Positions 7,691 through 14,202 of a DNA stretch of 14,436 bases are shown here, one piece after another (the stretch's first letter is position 1; each line of letters begins with the position of its first letter). A program made the position numbers and the translations under genes. This DNA is from Kiritimatiellia bacterium (GTDB lineage: Bacteria; Verrucomicrobiota; Kiritimatiellia; RFP12; UBA1067): NCBI GenBank assembly GCA_024405255.1, contig JAKSOY010000110.1:1-14436 (forward strand), read 5' to 3'. Below the pieces are notes generated by a model. That model saw only the letters and a list, made by a program, of their open reading frames with translations. It was not told the origin of the DNA and made no database searches.

Positions 7691-9039
7691 TACTTAAGCC
7701 CTTTCTTCATGCGGTTCTCGACATCCAACAGCTTGCTGGCCGCCTCGGAATGCCGCGGATCCTTCGGATCCGGAACCATTTCGCACAGGACGCGCAGTTC
7801 CTGCTTCGCCGTTCGCCAATCGGCCAGGTTGATGGCCCGGTCCGCACGGAAGCGCTGGTCGCGGTAGCGCTTGTCCAGTTCCTTCGCAACGGCATTGCGG
7901 TGGTTCACCAGCGCGCCATAGTCCTCGGGTTTCGGATTGACCGTCTCCAGATAGAAGATCGCCTCGTTGTAGGCCGCAAGTGCCGACGCGATGTTGCCGT
8001 ACTGCACTTCGCGTTCTTCCCACTTCGCATCGCCCGTACGACGCAGTTCCTTGCTCATCTCCACAAGCTTCTCCGCCGAGAACTGAATCGCCCAGATGCC
8101 GAGTTCGTTCTTCGAGAACGTTTCAAGCTGTTCACGTACGGCGCGGAACACGTCCGGTTCCTGCGTGTTTTCAATCGACGTGGCGAAGACCTTGCCGCCA
8201 CGCACGATCTTGAGCGAAAAACTCTTCAACGTGCCCGCCTCGAGCGGCACGCCCGTGTACTCGGGCGCCAGCTTGTAGAGTTCGGGAGCCTCGAGAATCG
8301 CCTCCAGCCGCTCGATCGTATTGGACGGAATCTGCGCCGACTTCCGCACATGGCGATTCTCTTTCGGCACATCGTCGATTTCCACGGTCATCACACCGGC
8401 GCGGTCCATGGAGAGCGCATAGCGATAGACGCTTTCCTTGTCGGCCTCGACCTTTTCGAACTGCAGCGAATACAGCGTCGGCTTGACCTTTGGCAGCGGT
8501 TTCGTATCGATTTCCACCGGCTTCTTCTGTTCACCGCCCATGAGAATCACGGCGGTTGCGCCGACGACCGCCAGCGCGGCGACCGCCCAAATGACAATGC
8601 GCATCGGCGCGCGCGCCTGCGCAGGTGTCATGTCCTCGTCCTTCGACTTCCCCAGACCGAGGTCGACCTTGGCGGGTTCGCCGGCCGGCTGAACGGAGGC
8701 CGGCTCATGCGGCTTCGACAGTACCGGAACCTGATTGGCGTCAACCACGGACAACACCGATTCGCCCACTTCCACGCGATCGCCCTGCTTGAGTTCGTGC
8801 GAGTCGGCCCCCAGCATTTCACCATTCACCAGCGTGCCGTTCGCGCTTGCCAGGTCGGTCAGCCACAACACGCCGTCACGCAGTTCGAACAGACAGTGGT
8901 TGCGCGAAAGCGCAGGATCATTGATGGAAACTTCACAGGAGGACGCCCGCCCCAACCGCAACCCCGACGGCGGCACGTCGAAACGACGATCCTTGAGCGG
9001 ACCAGTCACAACGAGAATTTGAAGTGCTTTAGTACTCAT
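7690..9039 (-). CDS. FHA-domain protein with a single membrane span
   Basis: A 449-residue protein. The N-terminal FHA domain (about 5-100) has the conserved phosphothreonine-binding set: GR (30-31), SRNH (45-48) and NGTLVNG (68-74). A Pro/Ala-rich linker (about 103-145) leads to one membrane span (about 147-167, IVIWAVAALAVVGATAVIL). The remaining 280 residues are not recognised. Their first half looks mixed alpha/beta (about 185-300) and their last part is helical, with TPR-like character (about 330-445). With no signal peptide, the FHA domain should be cytosolic and the C-terminal part periplasmic. The ATG at 9039 is chosen because a strong AAGGAG lies 8 bases upstream; an in-frame GTG at 9063 lies upstream of that site. 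The gene follows the TadC-like gene by 13 bases and runs into the PEGA gene. A phosphorylated partner made by the operon's own kinase is a reasonable guess (inference). Confidence 0.87.
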   Translation of the reverse strand: MSTKALQILVVTGPLKDRRFDVPPSGLRLGRASSCEVSINDPALSRNHCLFELRDGVLWLTDLASANGTLVNGEMLGADSHELKQGDRVEVGESVLSVVDANQVPVLSKPHEPASVQPAGEPAKVDLGLGKSKDEDMTPAQARAPMRIVIWAVAALAVVGATAVILMGGEQKKPVEIDTKPLPKVKPTLYSLQFEKVEADKESVYRYALSMDRAGVMTVEIDDVPKENRHVRKSAQIPSNTIERLEAILEAPELYKLAPEYTGVPLEAGTLKSFSLKIVRGGKVFATSIENTQEPDVFRAVREQLETFSKNELGIWAIQFSAEKLVEMSKELRRTGDAKWEEREVQYGNIASALAAYNEAIFYLETVNPKPEDYGALVNHRNAVAKELDKRYRDQRFRADRAINLADWRTAKQELRVLCEMVPDPKDPRHSEAASKLLDVENRMKKGLK

Positions 9040-9047
9040 TTGAAACG

Positions 9048-9053
9048 CTCCTT
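9048..9053 (-). promoter_or_regulatory. Shine-Dalgarno deciding the FHA gene start
   Basis: AAGGAG on the minus strand, 8 bases before the ATG at 9039. It touches the stop codon of the TadC-like gene (9055-9053) and rules against the GTG at 9063. Confidence 0.8.
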
Positions 9054-9973
9054 CAGAAGACACTCTTCGCCGCCTGCGAGAGGATCGGCCCCAAGAGGAT
9101 GATGAACACGGCGGGGAAGATGCAGAGCATCAACGGACCCAGCATTTTCACCGGGGCCTCATTCGCCAGCTTCTCCGCCCGATCGAAACGACGCCCGCGC
9201 AACTGCTCGCTCTGAATGCGCAGAATCGAACCGATCGACACGCCCAGCTCGTCCGCCTGAATGAGCGAATAGGCCACGCTCTTCAAGTCAGACTGACGCA
9301 CACGGTCCGCCATGTTCTTCAACGCCACACGGCGCGGCGTTCCCACCTGGATCTCCTTCGTCATGCGGATGAGCTCCTCGTTGAGCGGATCGAGCTTGCG
9401 CCGCTCGCAATTGCGCTGCAACGCACTCATGAAGTCCATACCCGCCTCCACGCTCAATGTCAGCAGATCCAGAACAAACGGCAGCGCCCGCATGATGGAC
9501 AGGTGGCGCTTCTTCAGGGAACGACGGAGCCACGAAAGCGGATAGATGTAGAACCAGAAAATGCCCATCAGCGAAAGCGGCAGCACATTCTCGGAAAAAA
9601 CGGAATCGGGCATCAACGCGCCCATGCCGAGAATGAACAGCGTCCAGAAACCGCCACAGACAAGCGGCATCAGATACTTCAGCGCCAGAAATTCGTTCGC
9701 CGTGAGTAAGCCTTCCATCCCGGCGGCAATCAGCATCCATTCGGCCTGACCGCGCGCCTTATCCAGCGCCTTCGCACGTACGAGCCCCGAAAGATTCTGC
9801 ACAAACGGCAGCAGCAGACGCATCAAGAGCGGAATCTTCCGCTCCGTCTTGCGTCCGTCCGCGAGCGTCACATATGTGATCTCACGCGCGATCGTCGCCG
9901 CATAATAGGCGAAACCGATTGCGCAAATCGCCCAGCAAAGGACGATTGCTAGCTGATGGAGGTTGATAGTCAT
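9053..9973 (-). CDS. Type II secretion system F / TadC-like membrane protein
   Basis: A 306-residue inner-membrane platform protein of the T2SS-F family, closest in layout to TadC of Tad/Flp pilus machines. Membrane spans lie near residues 7-28, 97-120, 128-148 and 278-298. The cytosolic T2SSF domain between the last two shows LPFVLDLLTLSVEAGMDFMSAL (about 164-185), a helical region with ADELGVSIGSILRIQSEQLR (about 240-259), and the terminal GPLMLCIFPAVFIILLGP. In Tad systems TadB and TadC work with the ATPase TadA to assemble pilin. No tadA, tadB or pilin gene is present in the window, so any partner genes lie elsewhere or this copy has another use. It is the first gene of the six-gene minus-strand operon. 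The ATG has GCAGG about 6 bases upstream and the leader is predicted to be only about 10 bases. Confidence 0.85.
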   Translation of the reverse strand: MTINLHQLAIVLCWAICAIGFAYYAATIAREITYVTLADGRKTERKIPLLMRLLLPFVQNLSGLVRAKALDKARGQAEWMLIAAGMEGLLTANEFLALKYLMPLVCGGFWTLFILGMGALMPDSVFSENVLPLSLMGIFWFYIYPLSWLRRSLKKRHLSIMRALPFVLDLLTLSVEAGMDFMSALQRNCERRKLDPLNEELIRMTKEIQVGTPRRVALKNMADRVRQSDLKSVAYSLIQADELGVSIGSILRIQSEQLRGRRFDRAEKLANEAPVKMLGPLMLCIFPAVFIILLGPILSQAAKSVF

Positions 9974-9992
9974 AATTTACCTGCCGTAAATT
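9974..9992. repeat. Inverted repeat over the operon transcription start
   Basis: Arms AATTTAC (9974-9980) and GTAAATT (9986-9992) flank the 5 bases CTGCC. The repeat touches the -10 box, spans the predicted start (near 9983) and ends next to the ATG of the TadC-like gene. Because the predicted transcript begins inside it, it is more likely a DNA operator than an RNA hairpin. Confidence 0.45.
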
Positions 9993-10018
9993 TTATCAAA
10001 TACAGCCTAGCATGTGAA
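9990..10018 (-). promoter_or_regulatory. Promoter of the six-gene operon
   Basis: On the minus strand TTCACA (10018-10013) and TAAAAT (9995-9990) are spaced by 17 bases, and each matches the sigma-70 consensus in five of six positions. The predicted start is near 9983. It would drive the TadC-like, FHA, PEGA, tlyA, antiporter and kinase genes; no other promoter-sized gap occurs down to 2040. Confidence 0.7.
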
Positions 10019-10042
10019 GCAGATATTTGCTATCATATCTGC
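10019..10042. repeat. Inverted repeat between operon promoter and tRNA gene
   Basis: Perfect arms GCAGATAT (10019-10026) and ATATCTGC (10035-10042) around 8 bases. It begins directly next to the -35 box of the operon promoter. It also covers the place where the plus-strand tRNA promoter must lie (TATCAT at 10031-10036 is a possible -10; no clear -35). It may be a shared operator for the two divergent units (inference). Confidence 0.45.
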
Positions 10043-10055
10043 CGTTTGCAATTGC

Positions 10056-10132
10056 GGGATAGTAGCTCAACTGGACAGAGCGACGGTTTCCTAAACCGTA
10101 GGTTCCGGGTTCGATTCCCGGCTGTCCCACCA
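10056..10132 (+). tRNA. tRNA-Arg (anticodon CCT)
   Basis: A complete 77-base tRNA that reads AGG codons. The acceptor stem is GGGATAG with CTGTCCC (one G-U pair), the D stem GCTC/GAGC, and the anticodon stem ACGGT/ACCGT around loop TTCCTAA with anticodon CCT at 10090-10092. The T stem is CCGGG/CCCGG with loop TTCGATT, the discriminator base is A, and CCA is encoded at 10130-10132. The 3' end faces the AT-rich accessory DNA. Confidence 0.96.
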
Positions 10133-10149
10133 ACATCAGGGTGAGTTGC

Positions 10150-10437
10150 CTAAAATTCCCGATAGACATTTGTGCGATGATAGGCCAGATACACCTCCTG
10201 TTTCGCCGTCGGCGGATGGGAAAGGCACATCCCGGAATTCAAACCGTACAGCTTCACCCCGTCCACGTTCAGCATCGAAATCATCAACAACGCATCACCA
10301 TCGTCATAGACGCCAACGTGATTCATGTGTTGCATTGATCCGAAAATGATTTCGTCTGAATGTTCCTCTCGAGTCGAACATTCAAATCGATTGCAGTATG
10401 CGGCGCTCTGAATGGTACTGAAAAGACAAGCGTTCAT
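10150..10437 (-). CDS. Small hypothetical protein overlapping the transposase-like gene
   Basis: A 95-residue reading frame that I do not recognise. It has no signal peptide, membrane span or clear repeat. The middle and end are fairly well ordered (VGVYDDGDALLMISMLNVDG, then SHPPTAKQEVYLAYHRTNVY), which looks more like protein than random sequence. Its ATG overlaps the stop of the upstream Y1-type gene as ATGA (10434-10437), so it could be made by translational coupling. It does not resemble the usual C-terminal part of that transposase family, so a simple frameshift of one gene is not favoured. It ends 17 bases from the tRNA 3' end, with no terminator visible. It may be a passenger gene or the tail of a decayed gene. 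Confidence 0.4.
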   Translation of the reverse strand: MNACLFSTIQSAAYCNRFECSTREEHSDEIIFGSMQHMNHVGVYDDGDALLMISMLNVDGVKLYGLNSGMCLSHPPTAKQEVYLAYHRTNVYREF

Positions 10438-10868
10438 GACATTATGCCCTCAGAGGCAAATTGATAGACATGTTCAGGCGTGACGCCTTTGTAGCCGACA
10501 ATCGCCCCCAAAGGCTTACGCTGACGAGACCTCACCACCAAAACCACATGCAGATGATCGGGCATAATCTGCAACCCCAAGATTTCAACACCGGCCCATT
10601 GTCGCGGCAACTCGGCAAACAAGCCCTCCACCAGCCGCCCCAGCTCGCTCAACTCGACAAAAGCACCGCGCCCTTCTTCATATCTAAGCCACCCGAGCGC
10701 ACAACTCTTGCAATCGGCAAGCGTAATCGTAATCTGATAAGCACCCTTCCCGCAGTAATCCCAATTTCGACAACGCCGGCCCATGCGATGAATCACGTCG
10801 CGCATCCACGTGCCCGTGTCTTCATCGACATGCCACCCCGAAGGTGGAATCTGGAAATTACCAAACAT
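10434..10868 (-). CDS. REP-associated tyrosine transposase-like protein (Y1/HUH family), probably truncated
   Basis: A 144-residue protein that resembles the Y1_Tnp/IS200-like fold used by REP-associated transposases (RAYTs). RNWDYCGKGAYQITITL (about 34-50) matches the usual start of the domain, where a Tyr/Phe-rich strand follows a Trp-Asp-Tyr. IMPDHLHVVLVV (101-112) carries the metal-binding HUH pair His105 and His107. The catalytic Tyr should follow in a helix; Tyr126 (GYKG) and Tyr135 (HVYQF) are candidates. The reading frame stops soon after, without the conserved C-terminal part typical of the family, so activity is doubtful. RAYTs process single-stranded DNA at REP hairpins and are usually domesticated single-copy genes. 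AAGG lies about 10 bases before the ATG. It overlaps a small unknown gene by ATGA, and a relic with 12-base repeats lies just upstream. Confidence 0.72.
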   Translation of the reverse strand: MFGNFQIPPSGWHVDEDTGTWMRDVIHRMGRRCRNWDYCGKGAYQITITLADCKSCALGWLRYEEGRGAFVELSELGRLVEGLFAELPRQWAGVEILGLQIMPDHLHVVLVVRSRQRKPLGAIVGYKGVTPEHVYQFASEGIMS

Positions 10869-11083
10869 CTTGATTTTGCCTTACACCTCTCTCCATCACT
10901 CTTACTCTGTCATTGGGGGCAGTTGGCACTAGTCGCTTGCCACTCCTTGTCAAAAGTGTTAGCGTGCCATTTAGGGTATCGCTTAGGGTGTCGCTTAGGG
11001 TATCGTTTAGAGTGACATTACCATTTCCACTTGCACTTTCCACAGCTCTACTTGTACTCGGCATTCTGATCTTCTTTTTTCAT
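10858..11083 (-). pseudogene. Possible relic of an AlbA_2/Schlafen-type gene (N-terminus plus C-terminal repeat)
   Basis: On the minus strand an ATG at 11083 opens MKKEDQNAEYK and then meets TAG (11050-11048). That peptide resembles the opening of AlbA_2 (Schlafen-like) proteins, which often begin with an acidic stretch followed by NxEYK or NxEFK. Shifted by one base, a frame from 11064 to 10858 encodes AVESASGNGNVTL followed by tandem (N/S)DTL units. Low-complexity repeats of this sort occur near the C-terminus of such proteins. The whole catalytic middle is missing. The simplest reading is a large internal deletion plus a frameshift. Both pieces are short, so the identification is tentative. 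The 68-residue frame could also be expressed as it stands. Confidence 0.3.
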
Positions 11084-11163
11084 AAACTATCTTTTTTGTC
11101 AATCGAATCAATTTGTAACTACCTCCAAGCGCCATCCCACTGATTTCTTCAATTCTGAGAGGA
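10869..11163. other. Intergenic stretch with decayed coding remnants
   Basis: This 295-base gap separates the phosphoesterase-STAND gene from the transposase-like gene. It holds the 12-base tandem repeats (10959-11018) and a possible relic gene. A strong GGAGG (minus strand 11126-11122) has only a TTG at 11111 behind it, giving a 34-residue unlikely peptide. No intrinsic terminator is visible for the gene ending at 11164. TTGACA occurs at 11102-11097 on the minus strand without a matching -10 box. Confidence 0.5.
10959..11018. repeat. Five 12-base tandem repeats
   Basis: Units begin at 10959, 10971, 10983, 10995 and 11007. The three central ones are TTAGGGTATCGC, TTAGGGTGTCGC and TTAGGGTATCGT; the outer two are diverged. 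The period is a whole number of codons and on the minus strand encodes four-residue (N/S)DTL units, so it is best read as a coding minisatellite. Confidence 0.8.
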
Positions 11164-14100
11164 TCATTTTTCAATCTCGCGCCCAGCCACAACAATCTTC
11201 TTTTGCATTTGCACCAAATGGACATTTTGAATTTCCGCCAGCTCCAAATTTACCTTCCGTTCATCCCCATATGCACACTTTCCATTTCTGATAATAAATA
11301 TTTGCTTGAAAACATCTACAAGATGCTGCGGAACTCGTTCCTGCCTACAACCGATCAACCACTCCCTTATTTCAAAATATCCCATTTCAATGATGGACCT
11401 GTGTTTGGTTTCCTTTAACAACACAACCAGTTTATCTTCAACTCCTCTTACACCACACTCCTTCATCATCATTATCAAAAAGAGTTTCTTAATCTCATTA
11501 TCCTCATCACCAAACACCTTTTCAAGTATAGGCCCTAATTTTTTCGAAGCGATGTTCTCCGAGATAAATTCAACATTAAACAAAAATACGATGTAAGCGA
11601 ATAACGATGACAGTTTACGATTCTCTTTTACAATTTTGGCAAACACACCAACAAGTCGCATCCCTACATGCAAACAATAGTCCAAAATTGTATTGATTAA
11701 CGAACGCTTATCATCTTCTGAAATCATTTCAAGATTCCTGAAGACATTGTAAACCATCTTTAGCACGGACAAGTCTATATCAACCTGATCATATGCGTTT
11801 GAAGTTTGCTTCTGATTGAAATTACGATCATTCCCATTTCGTTCCGCCGTCTGACGCTCATCGAAATCACCGTCGGTCATCAAATCTTCTGGTTTTTTTT
11901 CCGACAAACGCTGAGCGGCTTCATCTGCACTCTTTTCTTGCGTCGGGAAAAGAATATCATCAGCATATTTTTCAAACTGCTCTGGTAGGATTTCTTCAGA
12001 ATCCTGATACCTTGATCGCAATATATCTATCAACTTATCAACAACAAACCGTTCCGAGCGTCTTTTTGCCACAAAATAAGCTGCCGCCTTCCCCAGCATG
12101 ACAGCGTCTTCTGCTGTGGAAAGTGATCTTTCCAACAATAGTGTATCATCAGCAAGAACTTGAGCTAGATAATACCACAAGAATACATAGCTTGAAAACA
12201 TGATTTCATTACTGTTAGAACGAATAATGATACCTACCTCGCACAATGCATTCACAACAGTTTCAGCATGCAAAGCCAGACCCGCATTTTGCATCAACGC
12301 ATTAAATTCAGCACAAACACTTTCCTCCTGGATAAATGTATTTCGCAGGGTCAGACACTTTGACGCCAATATCTTTAAGACTTGCTGACAATAATACCTA
12401 TCTCCGCTCTGAATGTCCTTACATGACGCTATCGCATTCTGCTCCAATTGTTGAAGAAGCTCAACAACAGATACTCCGTCAAGCGATGCCGTTCCGTCTC
12501 TGAACATTCGTAAATAGAGAGCCACTAATTGGGGCGTGATCCTAATGTCAGACGCAGAAAAACTCTTCAAAACAAAATTTAGCACAGAATCTAACGCATC
12601 GATATCAATTCCAGCCGCAGTCCCATATGCTACTACAAATTCTCGAATTTTCGAAGCACTCCAGTAACGAAATTCGTAAAACGAAGTATCAGGATCAATG
12701 TTTCCTCGAACCAACGAATCAAAAAGGAATTCTGTCTTGACGCAAATGAACAACTGTCCGAAACCAGACGCAATTTCCCGCAATTCTTTTAACTTATCAG
12801 GCGAACATGCACCAACCTCATCAATTACAAGGCCTGAGCGTGACACATCAATATTCTTTCGCCTAATTGCATACTTACTCGACAAAAGCGCTTGAAGTCC
12901 CTGAGTTTCATGTACATTTCTCAACTCACGAACTGTCACATAAAACATAGGCTTCGCTGTCTTGGACACATCAGCGCACAACTTCTGTAAATACATCGAT
13001 GATCCCACATCACATGGAGCATATAAAATATTAAGTTTAACAAAAGAATCGCTACTTCCGGCCGCAATAGGCACAGACGTTCTCTTTCCCTTTGAATCGA
13101 CCGTTATTCGGGATATTAAAGGGTCAATGTAAACAGGATCGTCAATCTTCTGCACAGCTTTCAACGCATTATTTACACCACCACTCAACTTTTCTGCCAC
13201 TGCTTGAGTATCCTTAACCAGCAATAGGTTACCTTGCCCCTTAAATACGGATCTATCCAACGAGACCTCCCATATGCCATCATCGGAATGATCTTGGTTC
13301 GCAGCATAAGTATGGCGCTTCCGAATGAAAGACCTGTAACTGGCCTTTACCTTGGCCGATTCTACATCAATCACATATAAACTATAGCCATCTCTATGAT
13401 CGGGGGCATAATCTTGTCCAGCGAAGAAGGAAGTAGTTGTAAACGAAAGATTACAGCCGTCTGGCGAATTTGTCGCCAAAGACGCCTCATCATGCATATG
13501 ACCAGTCAACAAGATTGGCGTTTTATGTTTCAAATCCGGTATAACAACATCACGCTCGACAGAATTAAGCCATTCAAGCGGATGATGCATGATTCCAATC
13601 CTAATCGCACAAGCCTCCAATTCATCCGGAATTCCCTTTATCTGCTCCTTCGTCAAATACAGATCTTCTTTCTGCACATCCCTATCAAAACATACCAGGG
13701 CCGAATTATAAGATACAAAACCTACCTTAATACCATCAACATCAAAGATACTTGTTCCAAACAGAGAGTTTTCGCCTATTGAATAGTGACTAGCGCATCG
13801 GGAAAACGCCGACCAACTTTGAGCATATTTTTGATACTGAACAGATTCAACGGCACATGAGCTCTTGGTCAACTGCGCCAATACACCATCCCGGATTAGA
13901 GAATCCACTTCTTTTCGATCGACATCATGATTACCCATACAAATAACAATTCGTACAGGGTCAAGCGAAAATCGCGAGAGAAACGGCTTAAAGACTAATT
14001 CCTCAACAAGTTCATACTCTTCTTCTTTCCCAGAAAACGCCAAATCCCCAGAAACAACCAGGAAATCCGGGCGACATTGTTTATCCACATCATCAAAAAA

Positions 14101-14184
14101 CGCCTTGAGACGGATTTTAAGTTCGTCTTTTGAAGATTCCTTGACATGAAGGTCGGAAATATGAACAATCTTTAATGTTCTCAT
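11164..14184 (-). CDS. Metallophosphoesterase fused to a STAND/NACHT-like module (candidate defence protein)
   Basis: A 1006-residue protein. Residues 1-290 form a calcineurin-like metallophosphoesterase with every metal ligand visible: DLH (11-13), GD (46-47), GNHD (84-87), MHHP (199-202) and GHMH (228-231). A linker (about 290-375) leads to a region with STAND/NACHT NTPase order: a P-loop-like APCDVGSS (389-396), a Walker B-like LVIDEVG (452-458), a sensor-like FICVKTE (479-485), then YWSASKIREF (507-516). Near 662-676 FSSYVFLWYYLAQVL recalls the NACHT FxHxxxxEYLAA helix. The Walker A lacks its Lys (Ser395) and first Gly, so ATP hydrolysis is doubtful. A hydrophilic linker (about 747-800) precedes a helical C-terminus. 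In known conflict systems of this layout the N-terminal enzyme is the effector and the C-terminal repeats the sensor; that role is inferred. AGGTG lies about 8 bases before the ATG, and the gene follows an upstream one by 18 bases. AT-rich composition suggests acquisition. Confidence 0.75.
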   Translation of the reverse strand: MRTLKIVHISDLHVKESSKDELKIRLKAFFDDVDKQCRPDFLVVSGDLAFSGKEEEYELVEELVFKPFLSRFSLDPVRIVICMGNHDVDRKEVDSLIRDGVLAQLTKSSCAVESVQYQKYAQSWSAFSRCASHYSIGENSLFGTSIFDVDGIKVGFVSYNSALVCFDRDVQKEDLYLTKEQIKGIPDELEACAIRIGIMHHPLEWLNSVERDVVIPDLKHKTPILLTGHMHDEASLATNSPDGCNLSFTTTSFFAGQDYAPDHRDGYSLYVIDVESAKVKASYRSFIRKRHTYAANQDHSDDGIWEVSLDRSVFKGQGNLLLVKDTQAVAEKLSGGVNNALKAVQKIDDPVYIDPLISRITVDSKGKRTSVPIAAGSSDSFVKLNILYAPCDVGSSMYLQKLCADVSKTAKPMFYVTVRELRNVHETQGLQALLSSKYAIRRKNIDVSRSGLVIDEVGACSPDKLKELREIASGFGQLFICVKTEFLFDSLVRGNIDPDTSFYEFRYWSASKIREFVVAYGTAAGIDIDALDSVLNFVLKSFSASDIRITPQLVALYLRMFRDGTASLDGVSVVELLQQLEQNAIASCKDIQSGDRYYCQQVLKILASKCLTLRNTFIQEESVCAEFNALMQNAGLALHAETVVNALCEVGIIIRSNSNEIMFSSYVFLWYYLAQVLADDTLLLERSLSTAEDAVMLGKAAAYFVAKRRSERFVVDKLIDILRSRYQDSEEILPEQFEKYADDILFPTQEKSADEAAQRLSEKKPEDLMTDGDFDERQTAERNGNDRNFNQKQTSNAYDQVDIDLSVLKMVYNVFRNLEMISEDDKRSLINTILDYCLHVGMRLVGVFAKIVKENRKLSSLFAYIVFLFNVEFISENIASKKLGPILEKVFGDEDNEIKKLFLIMMMKECGVRGVEDKLVVLLKETKHRSIIEMGYFEIREWLIGCRQERVPQHLVDVFKQIFIIRNGKCAYGDERKVNLELAEIQNVHLVQMQKKIVVAGREIEK

Positions 14185-14202
14185 TGTTAGTCACCTGTCG
14201 TA

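Noticed and set aside
2061..9102. Several plus-strand frames of 400-550 codons opposite the operon
   Set aside because: They mirror well-supported minus-strand genes, are rich in Arg and His, carry no recognisable motifs and lack ribosome sites.
10150..10868. One transposase gene broken by a single frameshift at 10434-10437
   Set aside because: The downstream 95 residues do not look like the C-terminal part of Y1 transposases, so a continuous ancestral frame is not supported, though it cannot be fully excluded.
10959..11018. TTAGGG units as telomere-like DNA or a CRISPR array
   Set aside because: The true period is 12 bases, there are no spacers, and the units encode (N/S)DTL in phase, so the telomere resemblance is chance.
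10146..11143. Plus-strand frames opposite the transposase-like gene and the repeats
   Set aside because: They show no domains, and the opposite strand carries the HUH motif. They read as shadows.
11007..11225. 72-codon minus frame crossing the end of the phosphoesterase-STAND gene
   Set aside because: Half of it is a shadow of that gene. Its remainder starts at best from TTG after GGAGG, is low in complexity and ends in the repeat.
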